DNA from: Mucilaginibacter robiniae
GTDB lineage: Bacteria; Bacteroidota; Bacteroidia; Sphingobacteriales; Sphingobacteriaceae
DNA: 64,000 bases
Reading direction: 5' to 3'
Assembly: GCF_012849215.1 (NCBI RefSeq)
Contig: NZ_CP051682.1
Location: 4,832,010-4,896,009 of the forward strand
Shown here: in pieces, positions 24,235 through 34,500 of the stretch
Layout: every line of letters begins with the position of its first letter
Position numbering within the stretch: the first letter of the stretch is position 1
The notes under the pieces: generated by a model
The model's database searches: none
What the model saw: the letters and a program-made list of their open reading frames with translations, nothing else
What the model was told of the DNA's origin: nothing
Position numbers and translations under genes: made by a program

Positions 24235-25767
24235 TCAAACGGCAATCTTTTGCGTTGCCCGTTGTGTCATAATCTCTTGGATCTGGCTTTTGAGTTTATT
24301 TTTATAATCTTCTTGTAGCCATTCCAGATAGTTTTTAGTTACTTTACCTAAGCATTTGCCATACTGTTTTACTCTCCAGACAATCTCTTTGTCTAGCTCT
24401 TCTGAAAGTGCAATTGCATCAGTAATCGTATCGCTATTATCAGCACACATAAGCACATGCTGCTGTATAGAATCAGCTATGACAGTACTATGTTTCTTGT
24501 TATCCTCAACGGCATCATGATAGGCTTTCTGCATATCAAAAGAAATTTCCAAGCTGTTCGGAAACTTAGAACGCATATCAGACGGCATGGTATGAGAATC
24601 ATGACTAACCTGACTATGAATACTTTCACAATATTCTTCCGGGTGTTCAAATATATACTGCCAATCAACCGAGGCATTCCATTCCCCGAACCGGTCAACG
24701 TTATTGCCTAAATCTATAATGGTAAAATCCTTTTTTCGAGGCAATCTTCTGGAACCACGCCCTATCATTTGATGATATAAGGTTAATGAAGTAGTTGCCC
24801 TATATAAGATTACGCTTTGTACGGTAGGCTCATCAAAGCCTGTAGTTAAAATAGACACAGAAGTAAGTATAGCGCCCCGGGTTTTTTTGAGCCAGTTTAA
24901 AATCTCTGCCCTTTCTTCTGCCGAAGTTTCATTATCCAAATGCCGGGCAGGATAACCAGCATCGTTAAACATCTGGCACACGGCTTTAGAAGCAAAAATA
25001 CCGTTATTGAAAATTAAAGTTTTTTTATTTTTGGAGTGCTCTTCATACGCATGCAACAACAGTTCTAACATAGCTGGTGAGGCATAAAGTTCATCCGAAC
25101 TGCTAACGGTAAAATCGCCATGTGCTGTTTTTTGTAAAGTATTTAATTCTACATCATAACGCCAAGCAGTGGGTTTAGCCAGAAAACCTTGCTCAATCAG
25201 CGAGCCAATGCTTTCACCAATGACTAGCTCATTATAGGTTTCACGCATCGGCAAGCTTATATCCGAGCTGTATGGTGTAGCAGTAACGCCGATGATTTTT
25301 GCATTCTCGAACTTATCTAAAAGTTTTTGAAAGGAGTTGTGATGTGCTTCATCAATAATAACTAGTCCAATTTCGCTGGTATCAACCAATCCATCGTTAA
25401 TACGATTGTTCAAGGTTTCAACCATAGCTACATAACAGCGGTAATGGTCTTTTTTACTAACTTTTTTTACTGCACTATTAATTACTTTGTTTTTGATACC
25501 CAAACCTTTTAATGTTGATGAGGTTTGGTTGCACAGTTCCTGACGGTGGGTTAAGATGATTACTTTTCCATCATACTTATTTAAAAACCGATTAGCAATT
25601 TCCGAAAAGATCACCGTTTTACCGCCACCGGTAGGTAACTGATATAATAATTTGTAATTAGCAGGCACTTGCTCTAGCTTATTAAACAACGTGTTAATGT
25701 CAGCTTGCTGATAGTCGTAAAGTTCTGTTAAAGGTTTTTCTGTAGTATTGGTAGTAATATTATCCAT
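24235..25767 (-). CDS. DEAD/DEAH-box (SSL2-type) superfamily 2 helicase
   Basis: The 510-residue SF2 helicase has motif I LPTGGGKTV (about 44-52), motif II IIDEAHH (about 136-142), motif III GVTATPY (about 155-161), and C-terminal motifs STLLT-like ILTTGFDEP (about 305) and QMIGRGSRR (about 338-346). This is the core of SSL2/RAD25-type helicases. The C-terminal ~130 residues have no recognised domain. A 17-bp perfect inverted repeat lies just before the start (25781-25821). Substrate and pathway are unknown; solitary helicases of this type are common in Bacteroidetes. Confidence 0.88.
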   Translation of the reverse strand: MDNITTNTTEKPLTELYDYQQADINTLFNKLEQVPANYKLLYQLPTGGGKTVIFSEIANRFLNKYDGKVIILTHRQELCNQTSSTLKGLGIKNKVINSAVKKVSKKDHYRCYVAMVETLNNRINDGLVDTSEIGLVIIDEAHHNSFQKLLDKFENAKIIGVTATPYSSDISLPMRETYNELVIGESIGSLIEQGFLAKPTAWRYDVELNTLQKTAHGDFTVSSSDELYASPAMLELLLHAYEEHSKNKKTLIFNNGIFASKAVCQMFNDAGYPARHLDNETSAEERAEILNWLKKTRGAILTSVSILTTGFDEPTVQSVILYRATTSLTLYHQMIGRGSRRLPRKKDFTIIDLGNNVDRFGEWNASVDWQYIFEHPEEYCESIHSQVSHDSHTMPSDMRSKFPNSLEISFDMQKAYHDAVEDNKKHSTVIADSIQQHVLMCADNSDTITDAIALSEELDKEIVWRVKQYGKCLGKVTKNYLEWLQEDYKNKLKSQIQEIMTQRATQKIAV

Positions 25768-25780
25768 CTTGTCAGTATCG

Positions 25781-25821
25781 TTATAAAAATATGAATCACT
25801 TTAGGATTCATATTTTTATAA
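25781..25821 (-). promoter_or_regulatory. Long perfect inverted repeat in the helicase leader
   Basis: The 17-base arm at 25781-25797 (TTATAAAAATATGAATC) is perfectly complementary to 25805-25821 with a 7-base spacer. It starts 14 bases upstream of the helicase ATG, so it could form an AT-rich leader hairpin or an operator. Confidence 0.5.
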
Positions 25822-26052
25822 TCAAGAATACAGCCAAACAAGAATTCGGAATGCAAAATCTATTACAATTTGTATTTATTAAAATGCGACCTTGATGAAG
25901 TGAGACGGTTAAATTTTTTCAAAATTTAATACTCAACTGCAAGCTTTTAAACTACCATTTAGAGTGGTGTATGAATCAAAGTTTCTGTTGATAGAAAAAA
26001 ACCAAAATCAAAAATACGTTGTTGGAGAATTTAATCTATAATTAAAAATAGT

Positions 26053-26340
26053 ATGAGCAGCGAATCAGCAACAACACACGATCACAAAAAAATACAACAA
26101 TGGGCAGAAAAACGCGGTGGTGTACCTGCCAAAATTAAAAACACAGGTAAAAGTGAAGAGTCCGGCGTACTGCGTATTCATTTTCCTGAACATAGCCATA
26201 ACGACAGCTTTGAAGAAATTACTTGGGATGAATTTTTTGAAAACTTTGATGAAAATAATTTAGACCTACTTTACCAAGATAAGAAGGCGGATGCTGAAAC
26301 CAGCACCTTTCACAAGTTTGTAGAAAGAAAAAAGAAGTAA
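26053..26340 (+). CDS. Small hydrophilic hypothetical protein (95 aa)
   Basis: The 95-residue charged protein includes HKKIQQWAEKRGGVPAKIKN, then a VLRIHFPEHSH strand and an acidic ITWDEFFENFDENNLDLLYQ segment. The pattern is that of a conserved small Bacteroidetes protein family of unknown function. No signal peptide or membrane segment is present. A second small acidic gene follows 73 bases downstream, probably a related pair in one transcript. Confidence 0.7.
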   Translation: MSSESATTHDHKKIQQWAEKRGGVPAKIKNTGKSEESGVLRIHFPEHSHNDSFEEITWDEFFENFDENNLDLLYQDKKADAETSTFHKFVERKKK

Positions 26341-26413
26341 CTTCTTACCTAATTGCTTGGTAAATAATAGTAGTACTATCAAGATTAGTAAAGAGGCACA
26401 ATAATTATTATAT

Positions 26414-26698
26414 ATGGACAGCTATAAAATTGTATTAGAAGAAGAGGGAATAAAACGGGAGTTAGACGTAACACCTGAACAGCAAGCAAAAGGTTCAAAA
26501 AGCCGGAATGCTAATTATAGCCTTTCTGAAAAGGGTAAAAATTTAGGACGTTTAGTATTTAAAAATGGTAAATATCATTATGAAGGTGACGAAAAGTTTT
26601 CGCCAGATGATATCCACCTCATCACTTTATCAATTACCAACAACCAAAAAGAGATGGTGATTGACAGTGAAGAGGATAATATAGAGGACGAAAAATAG
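26414..26698 (+). CDS. Small acidic hypothetical protein (94 aa)
   Basis: The 94-residue soluble product, MDSYKIVLEEEGIKRELDV at its start, contains two predicted beta hairpins (NLGRLVFKNGKYHYEGDEKF) and a strongly acidic tail. Not recognised. Its size, acidity and position match the preceding gene, suggesting linked function. Confidence 0.62.
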   Translation: MDSYKIVLEEEGIKRELDVTPEQQAKGSKSRNANYSLSEKGKNLGRLVFKNGKYHYEGDEKFSPDDIHLITLSITNNQKEMVIDSEEDNIEDEK

Positions 26699-26857
26699 TA
26701 AAAAAACTTAAGCTTTAATAACGAACGCTCTGGCTCGCACATTATTTGTGTACTTTTATTATTCAAATGCAAAGAATGTAATTCAAGCAAACAGAAGTGT
26801 GTATTCAATGTTGAACCATAAACAGAGTATCTGTTTCCATTTATAATCTTTTATATT

Positions 26858-26962
26858 ATGTCACTCATCATATCTATTCCTGCTGTAATCATAATACTTG
26901 CAGTAGCTGTATTTTTAGTATTCAGAAAAAAAGGAGGCAGCAGGTATACTAACAACGAGTAG
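26858..26962 (+). CDS. Single-helix membrane microprotein (34 aa)
   Basis: The short frame encodes MSLIISIPAVIIILAVAVF, then LVFRKKGGSRYTNNE. That is one hydrophobic helix followed by a positive stop-transfer segment, the pattern of real small membrane proteins. It ends 38 bases before the convergent GH15 stop. No recognised family; the call rests on topology only. Confidence 0.42.
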   Translation: MSLIISIPAVIIILAVAVFLVFRKKGGSRYTNNE

Positions 26963-27000
26963 ATTATCAAACTGTACGCTTACTGCCTCAAACTCATAAG

Positions 27001-28818
27001 TTACAGCAAGCGGCCTACTTGTTTATCTACTTCCAATGCTGCGCTAATCAAAGCCAAATGTGTGAACGCCTGTGGAAAGTTGCCCAAATGTTCACCTGAC
27101 CTACTTAATTCTTCACTAAATAACCCGAGATGATTAGCATAGCCACGCATTTTTTCAAAATTCTCTATAGCACGATCTATCTGACCACTCTTGGCTAACG
27201 CTTCAATAAACCAGAAGGAACACATATTAAAGGTACCCTCCTCACCTTCTAAACCATCAATTTTTTCAATAGAATTTTGATAACGGTAAATCAGCACATC
27301 GAGCCGGAGTTTTTGATCAATTACCTCCATAGTAGATAACCACCGTGGTTCATTAGGTGCAATAAAGTGCAGTAAAGGCATTAATAAAGCACTTGCATCA
27401 ACCACATTAGCTCCTTTGTATTGTACCCAAGCTTTTAAATTCTCATTCCAAAAGTTATGGTAAATATCATTATAAATCTCATCGCGAGTATTTTTCCAAT
27501 CCATTTCCGGGAACGGAAATGAACGGTGCTCTGCAATTTTAATAGCTCTATCCATAGCCACCCAACACATCAGCCGGGTATGTAGAAATTCTTTTTTATC
27601 ATTCCTGATCTCCCATATACCATGATCGGGCAATCGCCAGCTTTCTATAACTACTTCCACAAACTGTGAAACTACCGACCAGAACTCATAAGTAATAGGC
27701 TTATAGGATTTATTGTAAATGTAAATGGTGTCTATCAACTCGCCATAAATATCTATTTGCAACTGATCTCTGGCGGCATTGCCTATCCTCACTGGTTTTG
27801 AACCTTTGTAACCATCCAGATGCTCTAATTCTTTCTCATGTAAATCGGTATGGCCATCAATACCATAAATAAGCTGCAACTTGCTTTCTTTACTTACTTT
27901 CAGTATCCATTGTAAAAAATCAGTTGCCTCTTCATAAAAGCCTAATCGTAAAAAAGCATACATAGTGAAAGCCGCATCCCTGATCCAGGTATAGCGGTAA
28001 TCCCAGTTACGGTTACCGCCAATAGCTTCAGGCAAACCAAAAGTTGCCGCTGCTACAACAGAGCCAAACTGGTGTGAGGTAAGCAGCTTCAGCGTGATAG
28101 CCGAACGGAAAATCAACTCTCCCCATCGTCCACGGTAAGTTGATTTACTCACCCATTTACGCCAGCCTAAAATGGTTTGCTCATAAGCATGTTTGGCATA
28201 ATATCCTATTCCTTTAAAAGCATCCTCCTGTCCTACTTCTACCGATTCTAACACTATATGAACTGTATTCGATTCATGTATGGTAAACTCTGCATAACCA
28301 TCCTCATCCACTATTTGCAACGGCACATCGGCTATCAGGCGCAGCTTGGCATTTCCATCATTTTGAGCAGTAAATATGATTTGGTCACCTTTAAGTTCGC
28401 TCTTATGCTCATTTTGCGCATACTTAAAGCGAGGTGAACAATGCATTTTAAAAGTGATTGATCCTCGTATGGCGATTACTTTTCTGACGATTGTACTGGT
28501 GCAATCTTTATCATCAACATTTAGCGGCATGAAATCAATAATTTCTGCAATACCAGCATCAGAAAAAAATCGGGTTAATAGGATGGCGGTACCTGGCAGA
28601 TACATTTGCTTGCTCTTGAAGTCACTCATCTGTGGCTCAATGCCGAAATAACCGCCTTGTTGAGCATCCAGCATGGACGCAAAAATAGTAGGTGAATCAA
28701 AACGTGGGAAAGACATAAAATCTATAGAACCGTTTAAAGATACCAGTGCTACAGTTTTTAGGTCTCCTATAATACCATAATTTTCAATAGGCTGATAGGG
28801 TCGAAATTGATGTTGCAT
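27001..28818 (-). CDS. Glycoside hydrolase family 15 protein (glucoamylase/trehalase-like)
   Basis: The 605-residue protein has the two-part GH15 layout. The beta-sandwich N-terminal domain (about 1-240) begins YQPIENYGIIGDLKTVALVS. The (alpha/alpha)6 barrel that follows contains GGNRNWDYRYTWIRDAAF (about 268-285), GIDGHTDLHEKELEHL (about 318-333) and EGEEGTFNMCSFWFIEAL (about 528-545), which holds the likely catalytic acid. Bacterial members cleave trehalose or alpha-glucans. No signal peptide is present, so it acts in the cytoplasm. The glucan phosphorylase-like gene nearby suggests storage-sugar metabolism. Confidence 0.9.
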   Translation of the reverse strand: MQHQFRPYQPIENYGIIGDLKTVALVSLNGSIDFMSFPRFDSPTIFASMLDAQQGGYFGIEPQMSDFKSKQMYLPGTAILLTRFFSDAGIAEIIDFMPLNVDDKDCTSTIVRKVIAIRGSITFKMHCSPRFKYAQNEHKSELKGDQIIFTAQNDGNAKLRLIADVPLQIVDEDGYAEFTIHESNTVHIVLESVEVGQEDAFKGIGYYAKHAYEQTILGWRKWVSKSTYRGRWGELIFRSAITLKLLTSHQFGSVVAAATFGLPEAIGGNRNWDYRYTWIRDAAFTMYAFLRLGFYEEATDFLQWILKVSKESKLQLIYGIDGHTDLHEKELEHLDGYKGSKPVRIGNAARDQLQIDIYGELIDTIYIYNKSYKPITYEFWSVVSQFVEVVIESWRLPDHGIWEIRNDKKEFLHTRLMCWVAMDRAIKIAEHRSFPFPEMDWKNTRDEIYNDIYHNFWNENLKAWVQYKGANVVDASALLMPLLHFIAPNEPRWLSTMEVIDQKLRLDVLIYRYQNSIEKIDGLEGEEGTFNMCSFWFIEALAKSGQIDRAIENFEKMRGYANHLGLFSEELSRSGEHLGNFPQAFTHLALISAALEVDKQVGRLL

Positions 28819-29144
28819 TAAAGGTTAACAGTAAAAATTACTTCTTGTTGCCCGATGAGTAATGGGTAGCATAATCTTTACAAGACTATTTTATAAATTT
28901 AACCGTTTTTACGTATGCGGTTAAAGTATAAAATTTAAAAAAAGAAACTATTTATGCAAACTAATAAGCTACAGCATTGGTATAAATATTGCAAAACGCA
29001 ATAGGCATAAACTTAAAATAAATACTGCACAGTTTACATCAACCTATAACGTTGGTATTATCATGTAAACTGACAATCTTACATTTTATACTATTAATTT
29101 TACATTAAAGCTTCCCTTTTTAATATTAGCACATTCAATAATAT
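28819..29144. other. Divergent promoter region, no recognised element
   Basis: About 325 AT-rich bases separate the divergent GH15 and phytochrome genes. They must carry both promoters. No clear dyad, hairpin or RNA gene was seen. Confidence 0.5.
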
Positions 29145-31379
29145 ATGTTTCAAGTCGATCTGACCAACTGTGACCGCGAGCCGATTCACATTCCTGGAAA
29201 AATTCAATCTCATGGCTTTTTGGTTGCAGTTAATTCAAGCTATAAAATTGCATTCTGTAGCGAAAACATTTACTCCTTCCTTGGTGCTGAAGCAGCCACA
29301 TTGTTGGGTAAAGAGATTGAAACATTAGAAATGTTCTTACAGGAAGCACAACCGGGCTTTATCCGGCAAGCCATAGGTTTTGCTAAGCGAAGAAATGAGT
29401 TCAGACCATCTAACCCATATGCGGTAGAGGTAAAAGGGCAAGAATTTAACTTGATACTTAGTCAAAGTGCAAGTTTCTATGTACTGGAATTTGAGCCGGA
29501 GATTTCAGATTTACAAAGTAACTTACAACAGGCTGTTGGCCGTTCCTTATCTGAGATGCTGGCTGACAAAAGTCTTTCTTTATTATTAACTAATGCAGCT
29601 AAGCAAATACGGGAAATTATTTGCTACGATCGTGTAATGGTTTACCAGTTCCATAAAGATGGACATGGTGAAGTTGTGGCAGAGGACAAAGAAAATAGCC
29701 TTGAATCTTGGATTGGCTTACATTATCCTGCCTCTGACATTCCGAAGCAAGCGCGTGAACTATATAAGCTAAACCTAACACGTTTAATTGCTGATGTACA
29801 GCAAGAGCCATCTGCAGTTATTACTTTACCAGAACACGTGCAAGAGTCTTTGGATATGACGTGCAATGCATTACGGGCAGTTTCACCTATTCATATTCAA
29901 TATCTAAAAAATATGGGTGTTGCCTCTAGTTTCAGCGTATCCATATTACATCAGAATGAGTTATGGGGTTTAGTTGCTTGTCACAATTATACGCCACGGT
30001 TTATCAACTACCAGCAGCGTGAATCAGCCCGACTTGTGGGACAAGTTCTCTCCTCAGCTTTAAGCTTTAGGCAGCATGAAGAAGATCAGCAAAGTACCTA
30101 CAAACGCAGAGATGCCATTGAGGGCATTACCCGTTTGCTGCTAAGAAATATACCGGTAGAAGAAGCTTTGTTAAAGCACGAAGTAACTTTGCAGGATACT
30201 GTATCTTCTGGCGGAGCGGCCTTACTGTACGAAAACAAATTAAGCATAATAGGTTCGGTACCTGATGAAAGCTTCGTAGAGCAACTGATTAGCTGGTTGG
30301 GCGATCAAATGCAAGACGACGTTTTTGAAACCAACCAACTGCCCCAAATTTATCCTTTAGCAGAAAAGTATAAAGATGTAGCCAGCGGCTTATTGGCTTG
30401 CAAATTATCAAAAGAACTTAAAGAATATTTAATATGGTTTCGGCCTGAAGTAATCACAACAGTAAATTGGGCCGGTAATCCGCAGAAACCGGGAGAATAT
30501 GATGCTAACAACATTTTGCACATTTCTCCGCGTACCTCTTTTGAAGTTTGGAAAGAACAAGTTACGGGTACTTCACCAACCTGGACTAATGATGATATTA
30601 AAGCAGCTCAGCAATTACGTGATGAGGTAAATTATGCCATTAGCCGTAAAGCTACCGAGCTGCGGGTATTAAACGAGAAGCTGCGTGAAGCCTACGCTGA
30701 ATTAGATACATTCAGCTATACTATTTCACATGATCTCAAAAATCCACTAACAACAATTAAAAGCTACTCACAACTTATTGGAAGGCAATCAGATTTAGAA
30801 CCTAAAATAAAAAACATGGCAATGCGCATTCAACAAGGCGCAGACAAGATGCAAGCCATGATAGAAGAGGTTTTGCAATACTCTCGTGTAGGGCAATCTA
30901 AAATACAGATTAAAGCTATTAATATGCTGAAAATGCTGGATGACTTGCGCCATGATCTTCTTGTTGCTTCCGAAAACCCTAACCTTGAATTGAATATTGG
31001 GAACACGCCTGAAATTCAAGGAGAGGAAATGATGATATTTCAGGTATTTTCTAATTTGCTTAGCAATGCTGTAAAATATTCTAAAAACGCTGATCAACCT
31101 GTTGTTACGGTAAGTGGTTCTACCAAAGACGACATTATAACTTATGAAGTTGCGGATAACGGCATAGGCATACCTGACTATGAACACGAAAAGATTTTTG
31201 AGTTATTTTCCCGCGCTGAAGATGCTAATACATTCGAGGGTACAGGCGTAGGTTTAGCTATTGTTAGGCGCATACTGGAAAAACATCATGGCAAAATTTG
31301 GTTGGAAAGTGAACCAGGTAAAGGCTCCCACTTTTATGTAAGCTTTAAAAGGTATGAGGCCGCACAGCTGCTAAACTAA
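29145..31379 (+). CDS. bphP: Bacteriophytochrome histidine kinase
   Basis: The 744-residue protein has the PAS-GAF-PHY-HisKA-HATPase order of bacteriophytochromes. Cys9 in DLTNCDREPIHIPGKIQSHG is the expected biliverdin attachment site. The GAF domain has YDRVMVYQFHKDGHGEVVAE and the chromophore motif PASDIP (about 195). The PHY domain lies at about 325-505, with a FRPE-type tongue segment near 435. The kinase has SHDLKNPLTT and DNGIGIPDYEHEKIFELF. It should sense red/far-red light. No heme oxygenase gene is adjacent and no response regulator follows. Confidence 0.95.
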   Translation: MFQVDLTNCDREPIHIPGKIQSHGFLVAVNSSYKIAFCSENIYSFLGAEAATLLGKEIETLEMFLQEAQPGFIRQAIGFAKRRNEFRPSNPYAVEVKGQEFNLILSQSASFYVLEFEPEISDLQSNLQQAVGRSLSEMLADKSLSLLLTNAAKQIREIICYDRVMVYQFHKDGHGEVVAEDKENSLESWIGLHYPASDIPKQARELYKLNLTRLIADVQQEPSAVITLPEHVQESLDMTCNALRAVSPIHIQYLKNMGVASSFSVSILHQNELWGLVACHNYTPRFINYQQRESARLVGQVLSSALSFRQHEEDQQSTYKRRDAIEGITRLLLRNIPVEEALLKHEVTLQDTVSSGGAALLYENKLSIIGSVPDESFVEQLISWLGDQMQDDVFETNQLPQIYPLAEKYKDVASGLLACKLSKELKEYLIWFRPEVITTVNWAGNPQKPGEYDANNILHISPRTSFEVWKEQVTGTSPTWTNDDIKAAQQLRDEVNYAISRKATELRVLNEKLREAYAELDTFSYTISHDLKNPLTTIKSYSQLIGRQSDLEPKIKNMAMRIQQGADKMQAMIEEVLQYSRVGQSKIQIKAINMLKMLDDLRHDLLVASENPNLELNIGNTPEIQGEEMMIFQVFSNLLSNAVKYSKNADQPVVTVSGSTKDDIITYEVADNGIGIPDYEHEKIFELFSRAEDANTFEGTGVGLAIVRRILEKHHGKIWLESEPGKGSHFYVSFKRYEAAQLLN

Positions 31380-31454
31380 TGTATTTAAACATTTGAAAAT
31401 TTCAAGCCTGCTTGTAAATTAAGTAATTTTCGTACAAAATCAGCTTAACATATA

Positions 31455-31504
31455 AAAGCCGGATAAGGTAGCTTAACTGTCGATGTGCTACCTTATCCGG
31501 CTTT
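31455..31504. terminator. Bidirectional terminator between bphP and the efflux operon
   Basis: A perfect 18-bp stem, AAAGCCGGATAAGGTAGC (31455-31472) with 31487-31504, has a 14-base loop. It lies between convergent stops at 31379 and 31530. Confidence 0.88.
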
Positions 31505-31529
31505 CTATATATATGAAGGTTGATTTTTA

Positions 31530-34500
31530 TTAAATGGTACTCAAATTAGCTTTCGATTGCTTGTTGTTTTGAAATCTGCCTTTCAGCTTCTCTATAATCA
31601 GGTACATGGATGGTACTACAAAAAGAGTTAGTATCATGGAGCTGGTCAGACCGCCAATAATTACCCAAGCCATACCGTTCTTAATTTCAGAACCGGCTCC
31701 ACTAGCCAATGCGATAGGCAACATACCCAAAATCATAGCCAATGTAGTCATCAAAATTGGGCGTAAACGTTCTTTACCAGCCTCAACTAAAGCTTCTTCA
31801 ACAGGCCGTCCCTGCTCTTTTAAGTGGTTAGTAAAATCTACTATCAGAATTGCATTTTTAGATACTAAGCCTAACAGCATAATCACACCAATTATTGAAA
31901 AAATATTGAGTGTTTCCATACTCAACGCTAAAGCTAGTAAAGCTCCAATCAAGGCCACCGGTATAGAAAACAATACCACAAAGGGATAAATTGTACTTTC
32001 ATATAAAGCTACCATAACCAGGTACACCAATACGATTGCCGTAATCAGCGCTAATCCTAAGCTTCCGAAAGCATCGGCCTGGTTTTTGGCATCGCCCAAG
32101 TACTCGATAGAAACACCTTCGGGCAATTGGATTTGCTGTGCCTTAGTTTTGATGTCAGATACGATAGTACCACTCGGTCTGCCGGCAACGTTAGCATTTA
32201 CCGTAATTGAATTTAACCGGTCGCTCCGCTCTAATACGCTTTCGCCAATACCCTGCTTTACTTCTGCAAACTGGCTGAGTACAAAACTTTGTCCGTCGCC
32301 ATTTACAAAGGGTAGGCTTCTTACGTTATTGATATTTGACCGATTATATTCATCCAAGCTGATTAAGATGTCGTATTCATTTCCAGATTGCTTGAACTTG
32401 CTTTTATCATTACCGCTAAATGCATTCTGCAAAGCACCGCCTACCTGCGCTGCATTCAAGCCAAGAACTGTCATTTTCTCGCGATCTAGCTTAATTTCCA
32501 CCTGGGGTTTAGGGTCCTTTACGGATAGTTTAACAAACTGAGTTCCGGGTACGCTGGCTACAACTTTCTCGTACTGTTCAGCAACCGAACGTACATCTTT
32601 TAAGTTTACGCCCTTAACAGCGATCTGGATTGGTGCTTGGTTGGCTGTTCCAGTAATAGAAGTTGGCGATGCAGTTACTTTTACGCCAGGAATTACAGCA
32701 CTTAGTTTACGCTGCATCATAATTCCAAAATCAGTGGCTGTAATATTGCGGCGTTCTTTATCAACCAGCGTAACGGTGATTTCTGCCAAGTTAGCATTGT
32801 TTCCAGCACCCGCAACGCCCCCACTTACAAACCCAATACTTGAAAATACTTTTTCTACTTCAGGCCTGGCCATAATCATTTTTTCTACTTGCTGGGTAAT
32901 TTGGTTAGTTTGGTAAATGGAGGCTGATGGAGCTAGTTCTAGATTAATTAATAACTCACCCTGATCACCGCTTGGAATAAAAGCACCACCAACAAAGCCA
33001 GCACCAACCAACGCAAAAGAGCCGATAATAAGCAGAATTACACCTGAAAGTAGCCAACGCTTTTTATGCAATACCACATGAAGCCAGCTACCGTATGTAG
33101 CTGTAGTAACATCAATAACATGTTCAAAACCGAGGTTCAATTTACCCCACAAGGTATTAGGGTCTAATTTTTCTAGCCTGCCGAATCTACTAGCTAATAG
33201 CGGGGTAATGGTAAATGATACGAATAAACTCATCAGGGTAGAGAATACCACTACCAAAGAAAACTCGCGTAATAATTGTCCAATTGTTCCACCAGCAAGT
33301 GCTAGCGGCAAAAACACTACTACGTCAACTAATGTAATGGCTATAGCTGTAAAGCCGATTTCGCTACGGCCTTCTATGGCAGCTTTTACCCGGTCTGAGC
33401 CCATTTCCAAGTGCCGGTATATATTTTCCAGTACCACAATAGAGTCATCCACCAGGATACCTACCACCAACGACATGGCCATCAGCGTCATCAAGTTCAG
33501 TGAAAAACCTAATAGGTGCATAGCAATAAAGGTGGGAATAATAGAAGATGGTAAAGCCACCATCACAAACATAGAACTACGAAAGCTGTGCAAAAAAGCC
33601 ATCATTACCACACCTACAATAACTACCGCCAAGAACAAGTCTTCCATTACTGCATCTGCCGACTTCAGGGTGTAAGTGGATTGGTCTGACGAAACAGTAA
33701 ACTTCAGGTCCTCACTGGTATACTGCATTTCCATCTGCGCGAAAGCGGCCTTAACCTGCTTACTTACATTTACCGCATTGGCATCAGATTGCTTAACGAT
33801 TTGAATACCGATAGATGGCAACCCATTAATGTGGTTGATAGCTGTAGTTTTAGCGGTAGCATCTACCACCTCAGCCACATCTTTCAGGTAAATACTGCCA
33901 CCACCCAGCTGCTGCCTTACAATAAGATTGCGAATCTGATCAAGCGAGTTTACATTGGCATCGTACTGAATGGATAACTGCTGGTTACGGGTTTCAATAC
34001 TCCCTGCTGGAAACGACTGGTTAGCATTATTTACCGCATTAGTTACATCGGCTATGCTCATGCCATAAGCCTGTAGCTTGCCTTGGTCAATATTAACTTG
34101 AATTTCGCGCTCATCACCACCAATGATGGTCACCTGTCCTACACCTGCAACGTTCTGTAATATTGGGCGAAGTTGTTTATCAACAAAATCATATAACTGT
34201 TTAGAAGCCTGCTTGGAGGTAACCCCTGCCCTAATAACGGGGGCTTCTTCCAAATTCACTTTATTTACTATCGGACGATCAATATTGTCTGGCAAGTTAT
34301 TTTGTGCCTGATCGGCCTTACGTTGTATGTTAGCTTCACCTTCATCAATGTTTGTTCCGTTTTTAAATTGTATGATAATTTGCGATACCCCCTGCTGTGA
34401 GGTTGAGCTAATCTTATCAAGCCCTTCAACCGAAGCAAAAGCATCCTCCAGCTTTTTGGTTACAGAAGTTTCTACCTCGACTGCCGATGCACCTGCATAA

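Noticed and set aside
33208..33675. 155-codon plus-strand frame inside the RND pump gene
   Set aside because: Antisense to conserved RND helices; low-complexity composition typical of a shadow.
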